DNA from: Candidatus Babelota bacterium
Lineage (GTDB): Bacteria; Babelota; Babeliae; Babelales; Vermiphilaceae
NCBI GenBank assembly: GCA_029262555.1
Contig: JAJCZE010000013.1
Location: forward strand, 1 to 57,209
Direction: 5' to 3'
Length of the DNA: 57,209 nucleotides
Part shown: piece after piece, positions 24,174 to 32,917 of the stretch
How positions within the stretch are numbered: position 1 is the stretch's first letter
How the letters are laid out: each line of letters starts with the position of its first letter
Made by a program: the position numbers and the translations under genes
Notes under the pieces: generated by a model
The model's database searches: none
The model's input: only the letters and a program-made list of their open reading frames with translations
Told to the model about the DNA's origin: nothing

Positions 24174-26888
24174 TCAAAACTTCCATCTCATCTCCACCTC
24201 CCCACCAATATCACGCCTTTCATCACGCAGTATTCGAAAGGTTATATCATCCGATAGGATATATTCAAGCTCAAAGCGTGTATCTTCAGTAAGTGAAAAG
24301 TTTTTCTCGATAAGCGCGCGCCAACGATCGTTAACTACAATTTCAAGCGTTCCGCGTAAACCACCCCGTCCCGATTGATCACTAAAATTTGGCTTTAAGC
24401 TCACGTTTATTTGCTGCATCCACGGCTTGATAAAGCGATCATAAAAATTAGAAGAGTGGGAGCTGAAAATATAATTCGTCACATTTTGCATCAGCAACGC
24501 CGGGATAAGCGAATCAAGCGAATCTTCATGAGCTCCGGCAATTAAAAGGCCAACGATTTGTTCGTTTGATAGTGGAGGCGTTGACTCCAAAAGAATCGTA
24601 GTATCTTGCAATGAACCAGTGAGGTGCAACGTAATTAAATGATTTTTGATACTATTTTTAGCAATAAGTTCAATGTTGGGATTTCGTGGTTGGTCTGGAG
24701 AAAGTGAAAGTTCACCCTTACTAATATGAAGTGGCTGATACGGGAAACGAATACTTCCAGAAGGGACAAGCACCGATCCCTCTACTATCGGATCGGTAAC
24801 ATTTCCTTTTACATGCACTCCTACTTGCGCATTCGCTTGCAAGAAGGGCGTATCCACACGAATAGGATCTTTTGTCTCTATCGTTATATCGCATTCAACA
24901 GGAATAACTTTTTGAGCATGTGAGGCAAAAGCCGATGAAAAAAGCTTTTTCTGCAACTGCTGAGAGAACAAATTTTCTTTTAACTGTGCTCGATTGATCA
25001 TGAGATTACCTGATACGCATGCAGGATTTTTTTCTTTTTTTGAAAATAAAAGATTGCCCGATAATACCGCAAACAGATCTTTATGTGCCGTTACCAAACA
25101 ACGATCAATCAAAAATGGCACATGCGCAAATTGCAATGCACCACTTTCATCAAGCCACACAATTCCGCGCTTACTTTTAATTATCCCATTGTGAAATGAG
25201 CAGGTTAAATCATCAAAAGCGAGCTGCCTTTTTTTCAAATCTACGGCGATATGCACGCCAGCACCACTCATAAAATTATAGGTTTGTGGGAGCTGAATCG
25301 TTGCATCCTCAAGCGTAAGATCAACATGAAACAGATCATTCTTCCGATACGCATCAGCACACAACGTCCCTTGCCCGTGCAAATCGTATTGAAAAAATGT
25401 ATCACACAATGCGTGCACCATGGAAAAATCAACGGTGGAATAATATTTTTTGCGCTCCGTATCGTACGTCACATCCAGCATTGAATGATTATCTTTATCG
25501 CATATCTGTAAATGAGAAAGAAACGCATGCGCCAGCGAGCCGATGCATTCATATCGATATGCACCAATCGAGCCATTCGCATAAAATGCTTTCTTCTGAT
25601 CCAATACACAGTGCCCCGTTGATGCAAACGAATTGTTGCGAGTTGCATGCGTTGCGCGAACAGTATACGTTCCATCCATAGTGTGATTATTTCCATCATA
25701 CACACATCGCAATTGCGCATCGTGAGGGTTAAGCAAATAGTGTGAAAAATAGGGGGCCGGAAGCGTGCTTTCATTTTCTGCAAAAAACTGTGCTTTTTTA
25801 TTTCCCGCGTGCCAGTCAAATGATCCATGCACTGCTTGATGCACTCCATGCCGAAACGTCCACGCCCCATCCCATTGTTGAGCGCGTTTTGAAAATGTTA
25901 TTGAACAAACTGTTGGACGTGAAAGAGATGAATGCTGCACTTCTTCACAAATCACCATACCTTCAGAATGGCCTTCATCTGCAAGCGAGCCTTTAAAACG
26001 CACCGCACAGATCCCACTCACCGGAGACTTTTCTCTTTGCAGTGCTAACTTATAAAGTAATTCTATCGGCACTGATGCAGTTGCCTCAACATGCAAATCA
26101 TCACCTTTATCTCCTATAATAAGTGGATGAATGCGTAAGGTTTGATCAATGCTTTGCAGTTGAAATCGGCCACGGTTTTTATGCCAATTTCCTGAAAAAA
26201 AACAGGTTGGATATTCGCCCAATTGCGGTAAAGAGCCATTCAAATCAAGCTGTGCTGAAAACTCTATCTCTTTATTTTTTTCTTTCGTAGTAACTTTTAT
26301 CGTACCTTTGAGATGAGAAAGATAACTGACGCTGTGAGTAGAAAGATCCCCATCGAGTACGCAAAACGTAAGACGAAAAAGCGCTCCATCCTTTTGTGCA
26401 TCACAATGCCAACGAGTGGTTGCTGTGATAGAATCATCATCCATCAAACACTGCGCATCTCTAAATTTTGCCTGCGTAATAAAAAGCGGAATCGGAAGAT
26501 CGGGTCCCTTTATTAACTCCTGAATATGCGGCGTAATAGCGGGAGTACCATTTTTTAATTTTGAATGCGCACGAACTTTTTTGGCGTGTGCCCAGACTGA
26601 AATACATCGCTGCTTAATTACATCAATCCATGAAAATCCGGATCGATACGATTGCGCATGCCACTCCCATTCGTTGTTGCGATCACGCATTGATAAATTT
26701 TTTAGATAAAGACGGGGATGAATTACATCAAAAAATTCAACTCTGCACGAGACATCGCACTTGAGAGTCTCTGAGAGTAACGTTTGAAAAACTACGCCTA
26801 CTTTTTTTTGTATCCATGGATCACTCTGCACCGTAAAAAGGGTGGTCAATAATCCTAAAAAAATGCCGAATGCTATTCGTAAAAACAT
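24174..26888 (-). CDS. TamB-like envelope protein
   Basis: The 904-residue protein has an N-terminal membrane anchor, a long beta-rich middle and a C-terminal TamB (DUF490) domain. The latter shows NIELIAKNSIKNHLITLHLTG, PPLSNEQIVGLLIAG and a terminal strand pattern ending VEMRWKF. TamB-family proteins bridge inner and outer membrane and move lipids or help barrel proteins insert. It is shorter than E. coli TamB (1259). No TamA is in the window. No ribosome site is obvious before the ATG. Confidence 0.8.
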   Translation of the reverse strand: MFLRIAFGIFLGLLTTLFTVQSDPWIQKKVGVVFQTLLSETLKCDVSCRVEFFDVIHPRLYLKNLSMRDRNNEWEWHAQSYRSGFSWIDVIKQRCISVWAHAKKVRAHSKLKNGTPAITPHIQELIKGPDLPIPLFITQAKFRDAQCLMDDDSITATTRWHCDAQKDGALFRLTFCVLDGDLSTHSVSYLSHLKGTIKVTTKEKNKEIEFSAQLDLNGSLPQLGEYPTCFFSGNWHKNRGRFQLQSIDQTLRIHPLIIGDKGDDLHVEATASVPIELLYKLALQREKSPVSGICAVRFKGSLADEGHSEGMVICEEVQHSSLSRPTVCSITFSKRAQQWDGAWTFRHGVHQAVHGSFDWHAGNKKAQFFAENESTLPAPYFSHYLLNPHDAQLRCVYDGNNHTMDGTYTVRATHATRNNSFASTGHCVLDQKKAFYANGSIGAYRYECIGSLAHAFLSHLQICDKDNHSMLDVTYDTERKKYYSTVDFSMVHALCDTFFQYDLHGQGTLCADAYRKNDLFHVDLTLEDATIQLPQTYNFMSGAGVHIAVDLKKRQLAFDDLTCSFHNGIIKSKRGIVWLDESGALQFAHVPFLIDRCLVTAHKDLFAVLSGNLLFSKKEKNPACVSGNLMINRAQLKENLFSQQLQKKLFSSAFASHAQKVIPVECDITIETKDPIRVDTPFLQANAQVGVHVKGNVTDPIVEGSVLVPSGSIRFPYQPLHISKGELSLSPDQPRNPNIELIAKNSIKNHLITLHLTGSLQDTTILLESTPPLSNEQIVGLLIAGAHEDSLDSLIPALLMQNVTNYIFSSHSSNFYDRFIKPWMQQINVSLKPNFSDQSGRGGLRGTLEIVVNDRWRALIEKNFSLTEDTRFELEYILSDDITFRILRDERRDIGGEVEMRWKF

Positions 26889-27224
26889 ACTGTATCTAAT
26901 GGTTAACCCTCTCCGTTCGCCCTGATACTTCGATAAACTCAGCAGTAAACGCTGCGCTCATCGCTCTCTCCGTTCGCCCTGAGCTTGTCGAAGGGTCAAT
27001 GTTTTTTCAAAAATTATTTAACTTTTAGTATGTACCTAAAATTTAAATCCTACACTTGTTTTCAACCGCTCGAAACCCTTCGACAAGCTCAGGGCGAACG
27101 GTTGGGCCCCGACGCCAGTTGGGTAAAACAGTTGGGCCCCGACGCCAGTTGGGTAAAACAGTTGGGCCCCGATGAAGCTTTAACAAAAAAAAATCAAACA
27201 GTTCGTCCATCACCCATATTAGAT
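26889..27224. repeat. REP-like inverted repeat and 30-bp tandem repeat region
   Basis: This gene-free stretch holds a 26-bp perfect inverted repeat, CCGTTCGCCCTGAGCTTGTC plus GAAGGG, at 26970-26995 and in reverse at 27076-27101, plus a degenerate copy at 26912-26942. The same core is known to be widespread in unrelated bacterial genomes. Right after it, a 30-bp unit (GTTGGGCCCCGACGCCAGTT plus GGGTAAAACA) occurs 2.4 times at 27101-27172. Being a multiple of three, it gives an open frame, but I do not consider it coding. Confidence 0.85.
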
Positions 27225-27755
27225 TTATGAAATCAAATGCCAGCCATCAGTGTACTGATATTTGCGCAGATAAGATACGCTCGAAACGGCACAACTTAAT
27301 GCATACGTACAGGAATGATTCGCATCAGTAAGATATATAGTTCCAGACTGAATCACTCCATCCGGATGAAACGTTATGCTATCGCCCGTAAAAGTAATCG
27401 GCTTTTGAATGTCTAAATGGGGGCTGCCAGGCGGCCCTTTCACTCCTGGCTGCGTTCCAAATCTTACCTGTGAAGGTAGGCGATATGTTTTTCCATCCAT
27501 GCAATAACTATTTTGTCTGACATCAAATAAAAGCGTTTGCGGGGCATGAAGCATGAGCGCTTTTCGCTGTAAATAATATGAAGAGCTATACAAATGCTCC
27601 AACTCCGCACGCACAAGCATACGAGAAAGAAATGAACTATGTGCCCCCGTAAGCAATACTAAAATAGAAATCAGCGCTACGACAATTAAAAGCTCTATAA
27701 GAGAAAATGCCGATCGATTATTCGCCCGCAGTGGCCACAGAAAGAACTTCTTCAA
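27225..27755 (-). CDS. type II secretion/type IV pilus pseudopilin
   Basis: The product (176 residues) has the prepilin N-terminus: a basic leader, then FSLIELLIVVALISILVLL, with Glu at +5, the methylation and assembly motif. Cleavage would follow Ala, not the usual Gly. The C-terminal half is a globular beta domain with a Cys pair, like GspH-type minor pseudopilins. No ATG is close to the cleavage site; TTG at 27755 with AGAGGGG ten bases upstream gives a normal short leader and is preferred to ATG at 27791. It overlaps the gspE end by 38 bases. Confidence 0.75.
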   Translation of the reverse strand: MKKFFLWPLRANNRSAFSLIELLIVVALISILVLLTGAHSSFLSRMLVRAELEHLYSSSYYLQRKALMLHAPQTLLFDVRQNSYCMDGKTYRLPSQVRFGTQPGVKGPPGSPHLDIQKPITFTGDSITFHPDGVIQSGTIYLTDANHSCTYALSCAVSSVSYLRKYQYTDGWHLIS

Positions 27756-29415
27756 CAGTAGTAAGCCCCTCTTTGATTCGTCGAATGCCATCTTGCACAA
27801 GAAGCGTCATACCGTCTGCAATGGCCTGTTTTTTTATCTGGCCAGTATCCGCACGTTCCATAATCAATTTTGCAATATCTTCACTGACTTTCATAACTTC
27901 AAAAATTGGAATTCGCCCTTTATAGCCGGATTCACTACACTCTGAACATTTTCCTGGCTCGTAAAACGTAATACCTTTTGCTTCCTCGGGAGTGATACCC
28001 AATCTGCGCAATAGATCTTCTGGTGGATTGTATTGTTTGCGGCATTTTTCGCACAACTTGCGAACGAGTCGCTGTGCAATAATAAGCTCAACGGATGATG
28101 CAATTAAAAATGGCTCCACGCCCATGTCTACCAATCGAGTTATCGAGGCAGGAGCATCATTCGTGTGCAAAGTACTCAATACAAGGTGGCCAGTAAGCGC
28201 TGCTTGAATTGCAATTTGCGCTGTCTCTTGATCTCGAATCTCACCAATCATCACAACGTCTGGATCTTGTCGTAAGATAGAGCGTAATGCTGATGCAAAC
28301 GTCATGCCAACTTTATCTTTTACTTGCACTTGTCCAATCCCAGCAAGTTGATACTCAACGGGATCCTCTACGGTGATAATATTGGTGTCTGGCTTATTGA
28401 GAGCAGAAAGAACGGAATACAGTGTGGTAGTTTTACCAGATCCTGTTGGGCCGGTTACAAAAATAATGCCATTCGGCTCTTCAATCGCCTCGCTTACCCA
28501 CTTATAATCCTGCTCGCTTAATCCCATTTCTTCTAACGGCTTAAATGAACGTGATTTATCAAGTAAACGCATCACTACTCGTTCGCCATAAGCAACCGGC
28601 AAAATCGAAACACGAATATCAACCGCCTTATCTGCTAATTTAATATTAATACGGCCATCTTGCGGTATACGCTTTTCTGCAATATCAAGATTTGCCATAA
28701 TTTTAATACGGGAAACAAGGGCACCTTGTATTCGTTTTGGCACGGTCATCACTGTCTGCATCACACCATCAATACGAAAGCGAACTCGTAACTCTTTTTC
28801 AAATGGCTCAATATGAATATCGGAAGCACCCCGCTTAACGGCCTGAAATAAAATTTGATTTACCAACTTAATAACAGGAGCCTCACTGGCCATTGTCATG
28901 ATATCTTTTTCGTCGATGCCTTCTAATGCCACTTCATCAAGTTCTTTATCCTCTTCTTCCAGCTCCTCCATCATCTGCTTTCCGCCTTCAAGCGGATAAA
29001 ATTTATTGATTGCTTCTATAATAGTGGCCTCAGGCGCAACAGCGTATTTTACCTCTCCGCCCAACAGCATCGTAAGCTCATCTAGGGGTTGAAAATTAAG
29101 AGGATTACTGGTGACAACCGTTATCGCGCCATCTTTTTTAATGGGAATAACAACATTATCTCGCAAAAATTGAAGGGGGATTTTTCCAAGCAATTCAAGA
29201 TCAGCTTCTTTCTCTGTAATCGCATCAATGTATTCATATGAAGCATATTCAGCATATGCCTTTGCCAGCTGCTCTGCAGTTGCAAATTGCTTTTCAATCA
29301 AGCAGCGATCAAGCGATGCACCGGTTGACTCAATTTCTTTTTGACACTCTTCAACTTGTTGCGTGTTTACCACGCCTGAAGATACTAAAATATCTTCTAA
29401 CGCTTTTTTAATCAT
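27718..29415 (-). CDS. gspE: GspE/PilB-type secretion ATPase
   Basis: The protein (565 residues) has an N-terminal T2SSE_N domain (about 20-150), the ATPase core with Walker A GPTGSGKTTTLYSVL (about 325), Asp box ITVEDPVEYQL, Walker B VVMIGEIRDQETA, and a four-Cys zinc motif (CEKC...CSEC). It powers pseudopilus or pilus assembly at the inner membrane. GspE and PilB cannot be told apart from sequence alone; the adjacent pseudopilin fits either. The frame extends to GTG 29430, but ATG 29415 has GGAGAAAG ahead. Confidence 0.9.
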   Translation of the reverse strand: MIKKALEDILVSSGVVNTQQVEECQKEIESTGASLDRCLIEKQFATAEQLAKAYAEYASYEYIDAITEKEADLELLGKIPLQFLRDNVVIPIKKDGAITVVTSNPLNFQPLDELTMLLGGEVKYAVAPEATIIEAINKFYPLEGGKQMMEELEEEDKELDEVALEGIDEKDIMTMASEAPVIKLVNQILFQAVKRGASDIHIEPFEKELRVRFRIDGVMQTVMTVPKRIQGALVSRIKIMANLDIAEKRIPQDGRINIKLADKAVDIRVSILPVAYGERVVMRLLDKSRSFKPLEEMGLSEQDYKWVSEAIEEPNGIIFVTGPTGSGKTTTLYSVLSALNKPDTNIITVEDPVEYQLAGIGQVQVKDKVGMTFASALRSILRQDPDVVMIGEIRDQETAQIAIQAALTGHLVLSTLHTNDAPASITRLVDMGVEPFLIASSVELIIAQRLVRKLCEKCRKQYNPPEDLLRRLGITPEEAKGITFYEPGKCSECSESGYKGRIPIFEVMKVSEDIAKLIMERADTGQIKKQAIADGMTLLVQDGIRRIKEGLTTVEEVLSVATAGE

Positions 29416-29471
29416 TCTTTCTCCAGACACTGTTCATCGATTGATAGTAGCATACCATGCTGGCAAAAAGA

Positions 29472-29499
29472 TTGTGTATATCTTTCTATGTATTATACT
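29472..29499 (+). promoter_or_regulatory. promoter of bamD-yraN-cdsA
   Basis: TTGTGT (29472-29477) and TATACT (29494-29499) are separated by 16 bases, 47 bases before the ATG at 29547. Confidence 0.5.
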
Positions 29500-29546
29500 A
29501 AAAACAAGTAAAATAATGCATTGAATGCAGATATTGGAAGGACTAT

Positions 29547-30440
29547 ATGAATATCATTTTGACCCTGGCGCTCATTGTTTTTGGTGCTTTTTCTACTATT
29601 AATGCTGAATCTTCTATTCGTCAGCCTCGTGAACACGAAGGACTTACTGCTGATAAAACCGCAACTTCTATCTCCCAAATGAAACGCACACGAGAAAAAG
29701 AAGCGGAAAAAGCTGCCGCTCGAGTTGGAAAAAAACGACGTAAGGGCCTTACGCAGAATAGAATAATCCACACTTTCAGCACAATGACATTTGATGAACT
29801 AAAAGTTGCAAAAGATGATCACAGAAATAAAAAGCATTTTGATGTAGTTGAAAAATATCTTGAACGCATGATTGCACTGTGTGAAGATATTAATCAACGC
29901 GCGGATCTCATAATGGAACTTGCTGATACACACTTTTCACAAGATGAGTTTGATAAAGCAAAAACAAAATACGAAGAATTTGAACGGCTTTATCCCGGTA
30001 ATAGCCAGCTTGAGCGAGCAAAAAAACAAACCGTTCTTTGTGCACAAAAAGGCATTTTGAGCGTTGATCGCGATCAATCTCCTACTGAAGAAACATTACG
30101 CCTGGCAAAAGAATACTTAGAGCGAGAAGCATTTACTGAATTTAAAGAAGAAGTTGTGGCGATTAAAAAAGAATGCGAAACACTTCTTGCGCAGTCAGAA
30201 TGCGGCGTTACTGAATTTTATATTAAGCAGGGTAACTATAAATCAGCAGAGCTTCGTATTAAAAACATTCGTGATACGTATTTAGATACGGTGCCAGAAA
30301 TGGCTATTACTGTGGCTCAATTAGAAGTAAATCTTGGGGCACAATGGAAAGAGTTTCAGATCCCTGAAGAGTCAATAAAGCTGGCTCAAGTTGTGCCAGA
30401 AAAAATTGATACGAAAACTGATATGGCGGCACGATTTTAA
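29547..30440 (+). CDS. bamD: BamD-like TPR protein
   Basis: The 297-residue protein has a signal peptide (MNIILTLALIVFGAFSTINA), a basic stretch (about 45-70) and tetratricopeptide-type helices, including ALCEDINQRADLIMELADTH, FDKAKTKYEEFERLYPGN and YIKQGNYKSAELRIKNI. The last matches the BamD/YfiO repeat. BamD is the essential helper of BamA in outer-membrane protein assembly. No lipobox Cys is seen, unlike classical BamD, so it may be periplasmic, or anchored otherwise. GGAAGG precedes the ATG; yraN follows two bases after its stop. Confidence 0.65.
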   Translation: MNIILTLALIVFGAFSTINAESSIRQPREHEGLTADKTATSISQMKRTREKEAEKAAARVGKKRRKGLTQNRIIHTFSTMTFDELKVAKDDHRNKKHFDVVEKYLERMIALCEDINQRADLIMELADTHFSQDEFDKAKTKYEEFERLYPGNSQLERAKKQTVLCAQKGILSVDRDQSPTEETLRLAKEYLEREAFTEFKEEVVAIKKECETLLAQSECGVTEFYIKQGNYKSAELRIKNIRDTYLDTVPEMAITVAQLEVNLGAQWKEFQIPEESIKLAQVVPEKIDTKTDMAARF

Positions 30441-30442
30441 TT

Positions 30443-30793
30443 ATGAACAGTAAAAAATCCGTTGGTAATTATGGCGAGCAATTAGTTGCAAACCAACTCG
30501 AACGAGAAGGATATACCATCCAAGCGCGCAATTATACAAAGCGCTACGGAGAAGTAGATATCATTGCATCAAAAAAAGATGTGATTGCGTTCGTTGAGGT
30601 GAAAAATCGCTTTAATCCGTTATTTGATATGACAGAGCTCATACCCCGATCCAAGCAGAGAAAGTTAGCGGCAGTTGCCAAAGCATTTCTAGCCCACTAT
30701 CATACAACTGAGGTTACCTGCCGATTCGATGTGGCATTGGTGACGCGCTCACAAGAGATTTCGTATATTGAAAATGCTTTTACTCACGAGTAG
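30443..30793 (+). CDS. yraN: YraN/UPF0102 family nuclease-like protein
   Basis: The 116-residue protein has the UPF0102 pattern: GNYGEQLVANQLEREGYTI at the N-terminus, then RYGEVDIIASKKDVIAFVEV with the E-x-D...E-V-K residues of a restriction-endonuclease-like fold. Members are found almost everywhere in bacteria; role is uncertain and probably linked to DNA processing. It sits between bamD and cdsA with two-base gaps on either side. Confidence 0.9.
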   Translation: MNSKKSVGNYGEQLVANQLEREGYTIQARNYTKRYGEVDIIASKKDVIAFVEVKNRFNPLFDMTELIPRSKQRKLAAVAKAFLAHYHTTEVTCRFDVALVTRSQEISYIENAFTHE

Positions 30794-30795
30794 CT

Positions 30796-31452
30796 ATGAA
30801 TGAGTTTAAAAAACGGCTTGCAACATCTCTGATTCTTGGAAGCTGCTTTTGGCTTTCATTCCTTTATTTTCCCCCCAAAGTATTCTCTTTTATCCTTATT
30901 GGAATTCTGCTTATCATTATTTTCCATGAATGGCGCCATTTTTTTGATTTAAAAAGCCCCTATTTTTGGCTCATGCTTCCGTTATATCCGATCATGCCTT
31001 TTGGGCTTTTGATCTATATGAACCAGCATCCGACGTATCACAATCTTCTTTTAGAGCTTTTTTTAATCGTTGCGAGTTTTGATACCGGATCTTATATCGT
31101 TGGTAATCTGTTTGGATCTCACAAAATTGCACCCCTTATCAGCCCAGGAAAAACGATTGAAGGCGTATTTGGCGGCTATGTCTTTGCCGTAGTTGGACTC
31201 ACTCTATTGGAAACGTTTGAAATGGGAAGAACGCTTCCAAAGCTATTTATTTTAGGATTTACGTTTTTGATATGCATTCTTGCATTAATTGGTGATTTAT
31301 TTGAATCATGGCTTAAACGAAAAGCAGGCATCAAGCATTCAGGACAATCGCTTCCTGGCCATGGCGGCTTTCTTGATCGCTTTGATGGCATTATGTTTGC
31401 CGCAGTATTCTTTTTTATATTTCGCGACTATTTAGTAGCCATTTTAGGGTGA
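30796..31452 (+). CDS. cdsA: phosphatidate cytidylyltransferase
   Basis: This 218-residue membrane protein has six or more helices and the CdsA signature near its end: SLPGHGGFLDRFDGIMFAA, with the two Asp residues that bind metal. An earlier ISPGKTIEGVFGG segment is also typical. It makes CDP-diacylglycerol, the precursor of acidic phospholipids, in the inner membrane. It is somewhat shorter than E. coli CdsA (285). It is last in the bamD operon and converges with hisS. Confidence 0.92.
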   Translation: MNEFKKRLATSLILGSCFWLSFLYFPPKVFSFILIGILLIIIFHEWRHFFDLKSPYFWLMLPLYPIMPFGLLIYMNQHPTYHNLLLELFLIVASFDTGSYIVGNLFGSHKIAPLISPGKTIEGVFGGYVFAVVGLTLLETFEMGRTLPKLFILGFTFLICILALIGDLFESWLKRKAGIKHSGQSLPGHGGFLDRFDGIMFAAVFFFIFRDYLVAILG

Positions 31453-31456
31453 TTTT

Positions 31457-32707
31457 TTACTTTCGCAAATAGGAAACGACGTCAACCTGTGCAATCGCTT
31501 CTTGATCACCAGTCATCATATTTTTGACCAAAACGGTATTATCTTTTTGCTCGCTTTCACCAAGGATAAGCGCATAAGCTGCGCCCATTGTATTTGCACG
31601 GCGCATCATACTTTTCAATGAATCACCATCTAAAAAGGCATCAGTCGTAAGGCCAGCAGCATGAAGTGTATCAGCTAAGATAAGAGCGAGTGGATTTTGT
31701 TCGGCGGCAAGCGGCATTATTATATAAAGCGGTTTTGGCTGCGGCAATGCAAGTGAATCTAAAATCGGTTCAAGCACAAGCATAAGCCGTTCGATACCAA
31801 TCGCTGCTCCTAAAGATGGATAGGATTTTTTTGAACCTAATTCATCTGCCAATCGATCATAGCGGCCACCGCCACAAAACGCATTTTGCGCTCCAAGCTG
31901 CGCGCTTACAAACTCAAACACCGTTTTATTATAGTAATCAAGCCCACGAACAAGGCGCGGATTCACTGAAAAGGTCACAGAAAGAAGAGAAAGCTCAGTC
32001 TGAAGCTGTTCCCACTCTTTTTGAGACTCTGCACTCAAGTGATCAATCATGATTGGAGCATCTTCATAGATTTTTTGGCACGTAGGATTCTTGCAATCAA
32101 AAATACGCAAAATGTTTTTATCTTTACGCTCCATGCAGGTATCACAGATGCCCTGCACGCCATCTACAAATACCTTCACTAATTGCGCATAATTTTCACG
32201 ATCTTCATATGATCCAAGAAAATTAATTTGAAGCGCAGCGCTTTCGATTTTAAGATTTTCTTGAAAAAATCGATCGAGCATCGTAATTAAAAGAGCATCC
32301 TGAGAAATGGATGATGAGCCAATCACTTCTGTATTAATCTGATGAAATTGACGGTAACGCCCTTTTTGTGGCCGTTCGCGTCGAAACATTGGGCCATGAG
32401 AATATACTTTCCACGAAGTAGCTGGCAACACTTGCAAAAAGGCCCGCATAGTAGGGGCTGTTGCTTCCGGACGCAAGCACAAATTATCTTTACTTTCCGC
32501 GGATTGCAGTAAAAACATTTCTTTGCTTACTACGTCCGTAAATGTGCCAAGCGTGCGTTTAAACAACTCAACATGCTCAATAATAGGAGTAGAAACCTGC
32601 GTAAAATGATACAAGGAAACATGCTCATGAAATGCATTGAGAATAAACTGATACAGTCCTTTTTCAAGAAAATCCTGGGTTCCTTTTACGCGAGGTATCG
32701 TTTGCAT
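31457..32707 (-). CDS. hisS: histidyl-tRNA synthetase
   Basis: The protein (416 residues) has the class II core: PRVKGTQDFL at the start, motif 2 (SHGPMFRRERPQKGRYRQFH), the His-specific motifs RGLDYYNKTVFEF and FCGGGRYDRL, motif 3 (GAAIGIERLML) and a C-terminal anticodon-binding domain (about 325-416). It charges tRNA-His. Length is normal for the family (about 420). It converges on cdsA with only four bases between stops. Confidence 0.96.
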   Translation of the reverse strand: MQTIPRVKGTQDFLEKGLYQFILNAFHEHVSLYHFTQVSTPIIEHVELFKRTLGTFTDVVSKEMFLLQSAESKDNLCLRPEATAPTMRAFLQVLPATSWKVYSHGPMFRRERPQKGRYRQFHQINTEVIGSSSISQDALLITMLDRFFQENLKIESAALQINFLGSYEDRENYAQLVKVFVDGVQGICDTCMERKDKNILRIFDCKNPTCQKIYEDAPIMIDHLSAESQKEWEQLQTELSLLSVTFSVNPRLVRGLDYYNKTVFEFVSAQLGAQNAFCGGGRYDRLADELGSKKSYPSLGAAIGIERLMLVLEPILDSLALPQPKPLYIIMPLAAEQNPLALILADTLHAAGLTTDAFLDGDSLKSMMRRANTMGAAYALILGESEQKDNTVLVKNMMTGDQEAIAQVDVVSYLRK

Positions 32708-32837
32708 GCAGTATCCAATTTAAAGTCACAGATATTCATTAGCTATTTTATAGATACGAGCCTATCTAAAAGAACCCCTAGAGTAAAGCATAATCTACTA
32801 AAAAAGCGGACTCAATGCGGCAATAGAGACAAAAAAA

Positions 32838-32867
32838 TTGACTCTGTTCATTAAATAATGGTAATAG
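32838..32867 (+). promoter_or_regulatory. promoter of first large outer-membrane protein gene
   Basis: TTGACT (32838-32843) and TAATAG (32862-32867) lie 18 bases apart, about 50 bases before the ATG at 32918. The second paralogue has the same TTGACT hexamer. Confidence 0.45.
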
Positions 32868-32917
32868 TTGATTAGAAAAAGATTTAGTAATGTTCAACCC
32901 ACACGAGGAGAGTTTGG

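Noticed and set aside
27101-27172. 30-bp tandem array as a CRISPR
   Set aside because: Units follow each other directly without spacers, and no cas genes are in the window.
26985-27230. Open frame of 81 codons across the REP-like and tandem repeats
   Set aside because: It exists because the tandem unit is 30 bases long; it has no ribosome site and reads repeats only.
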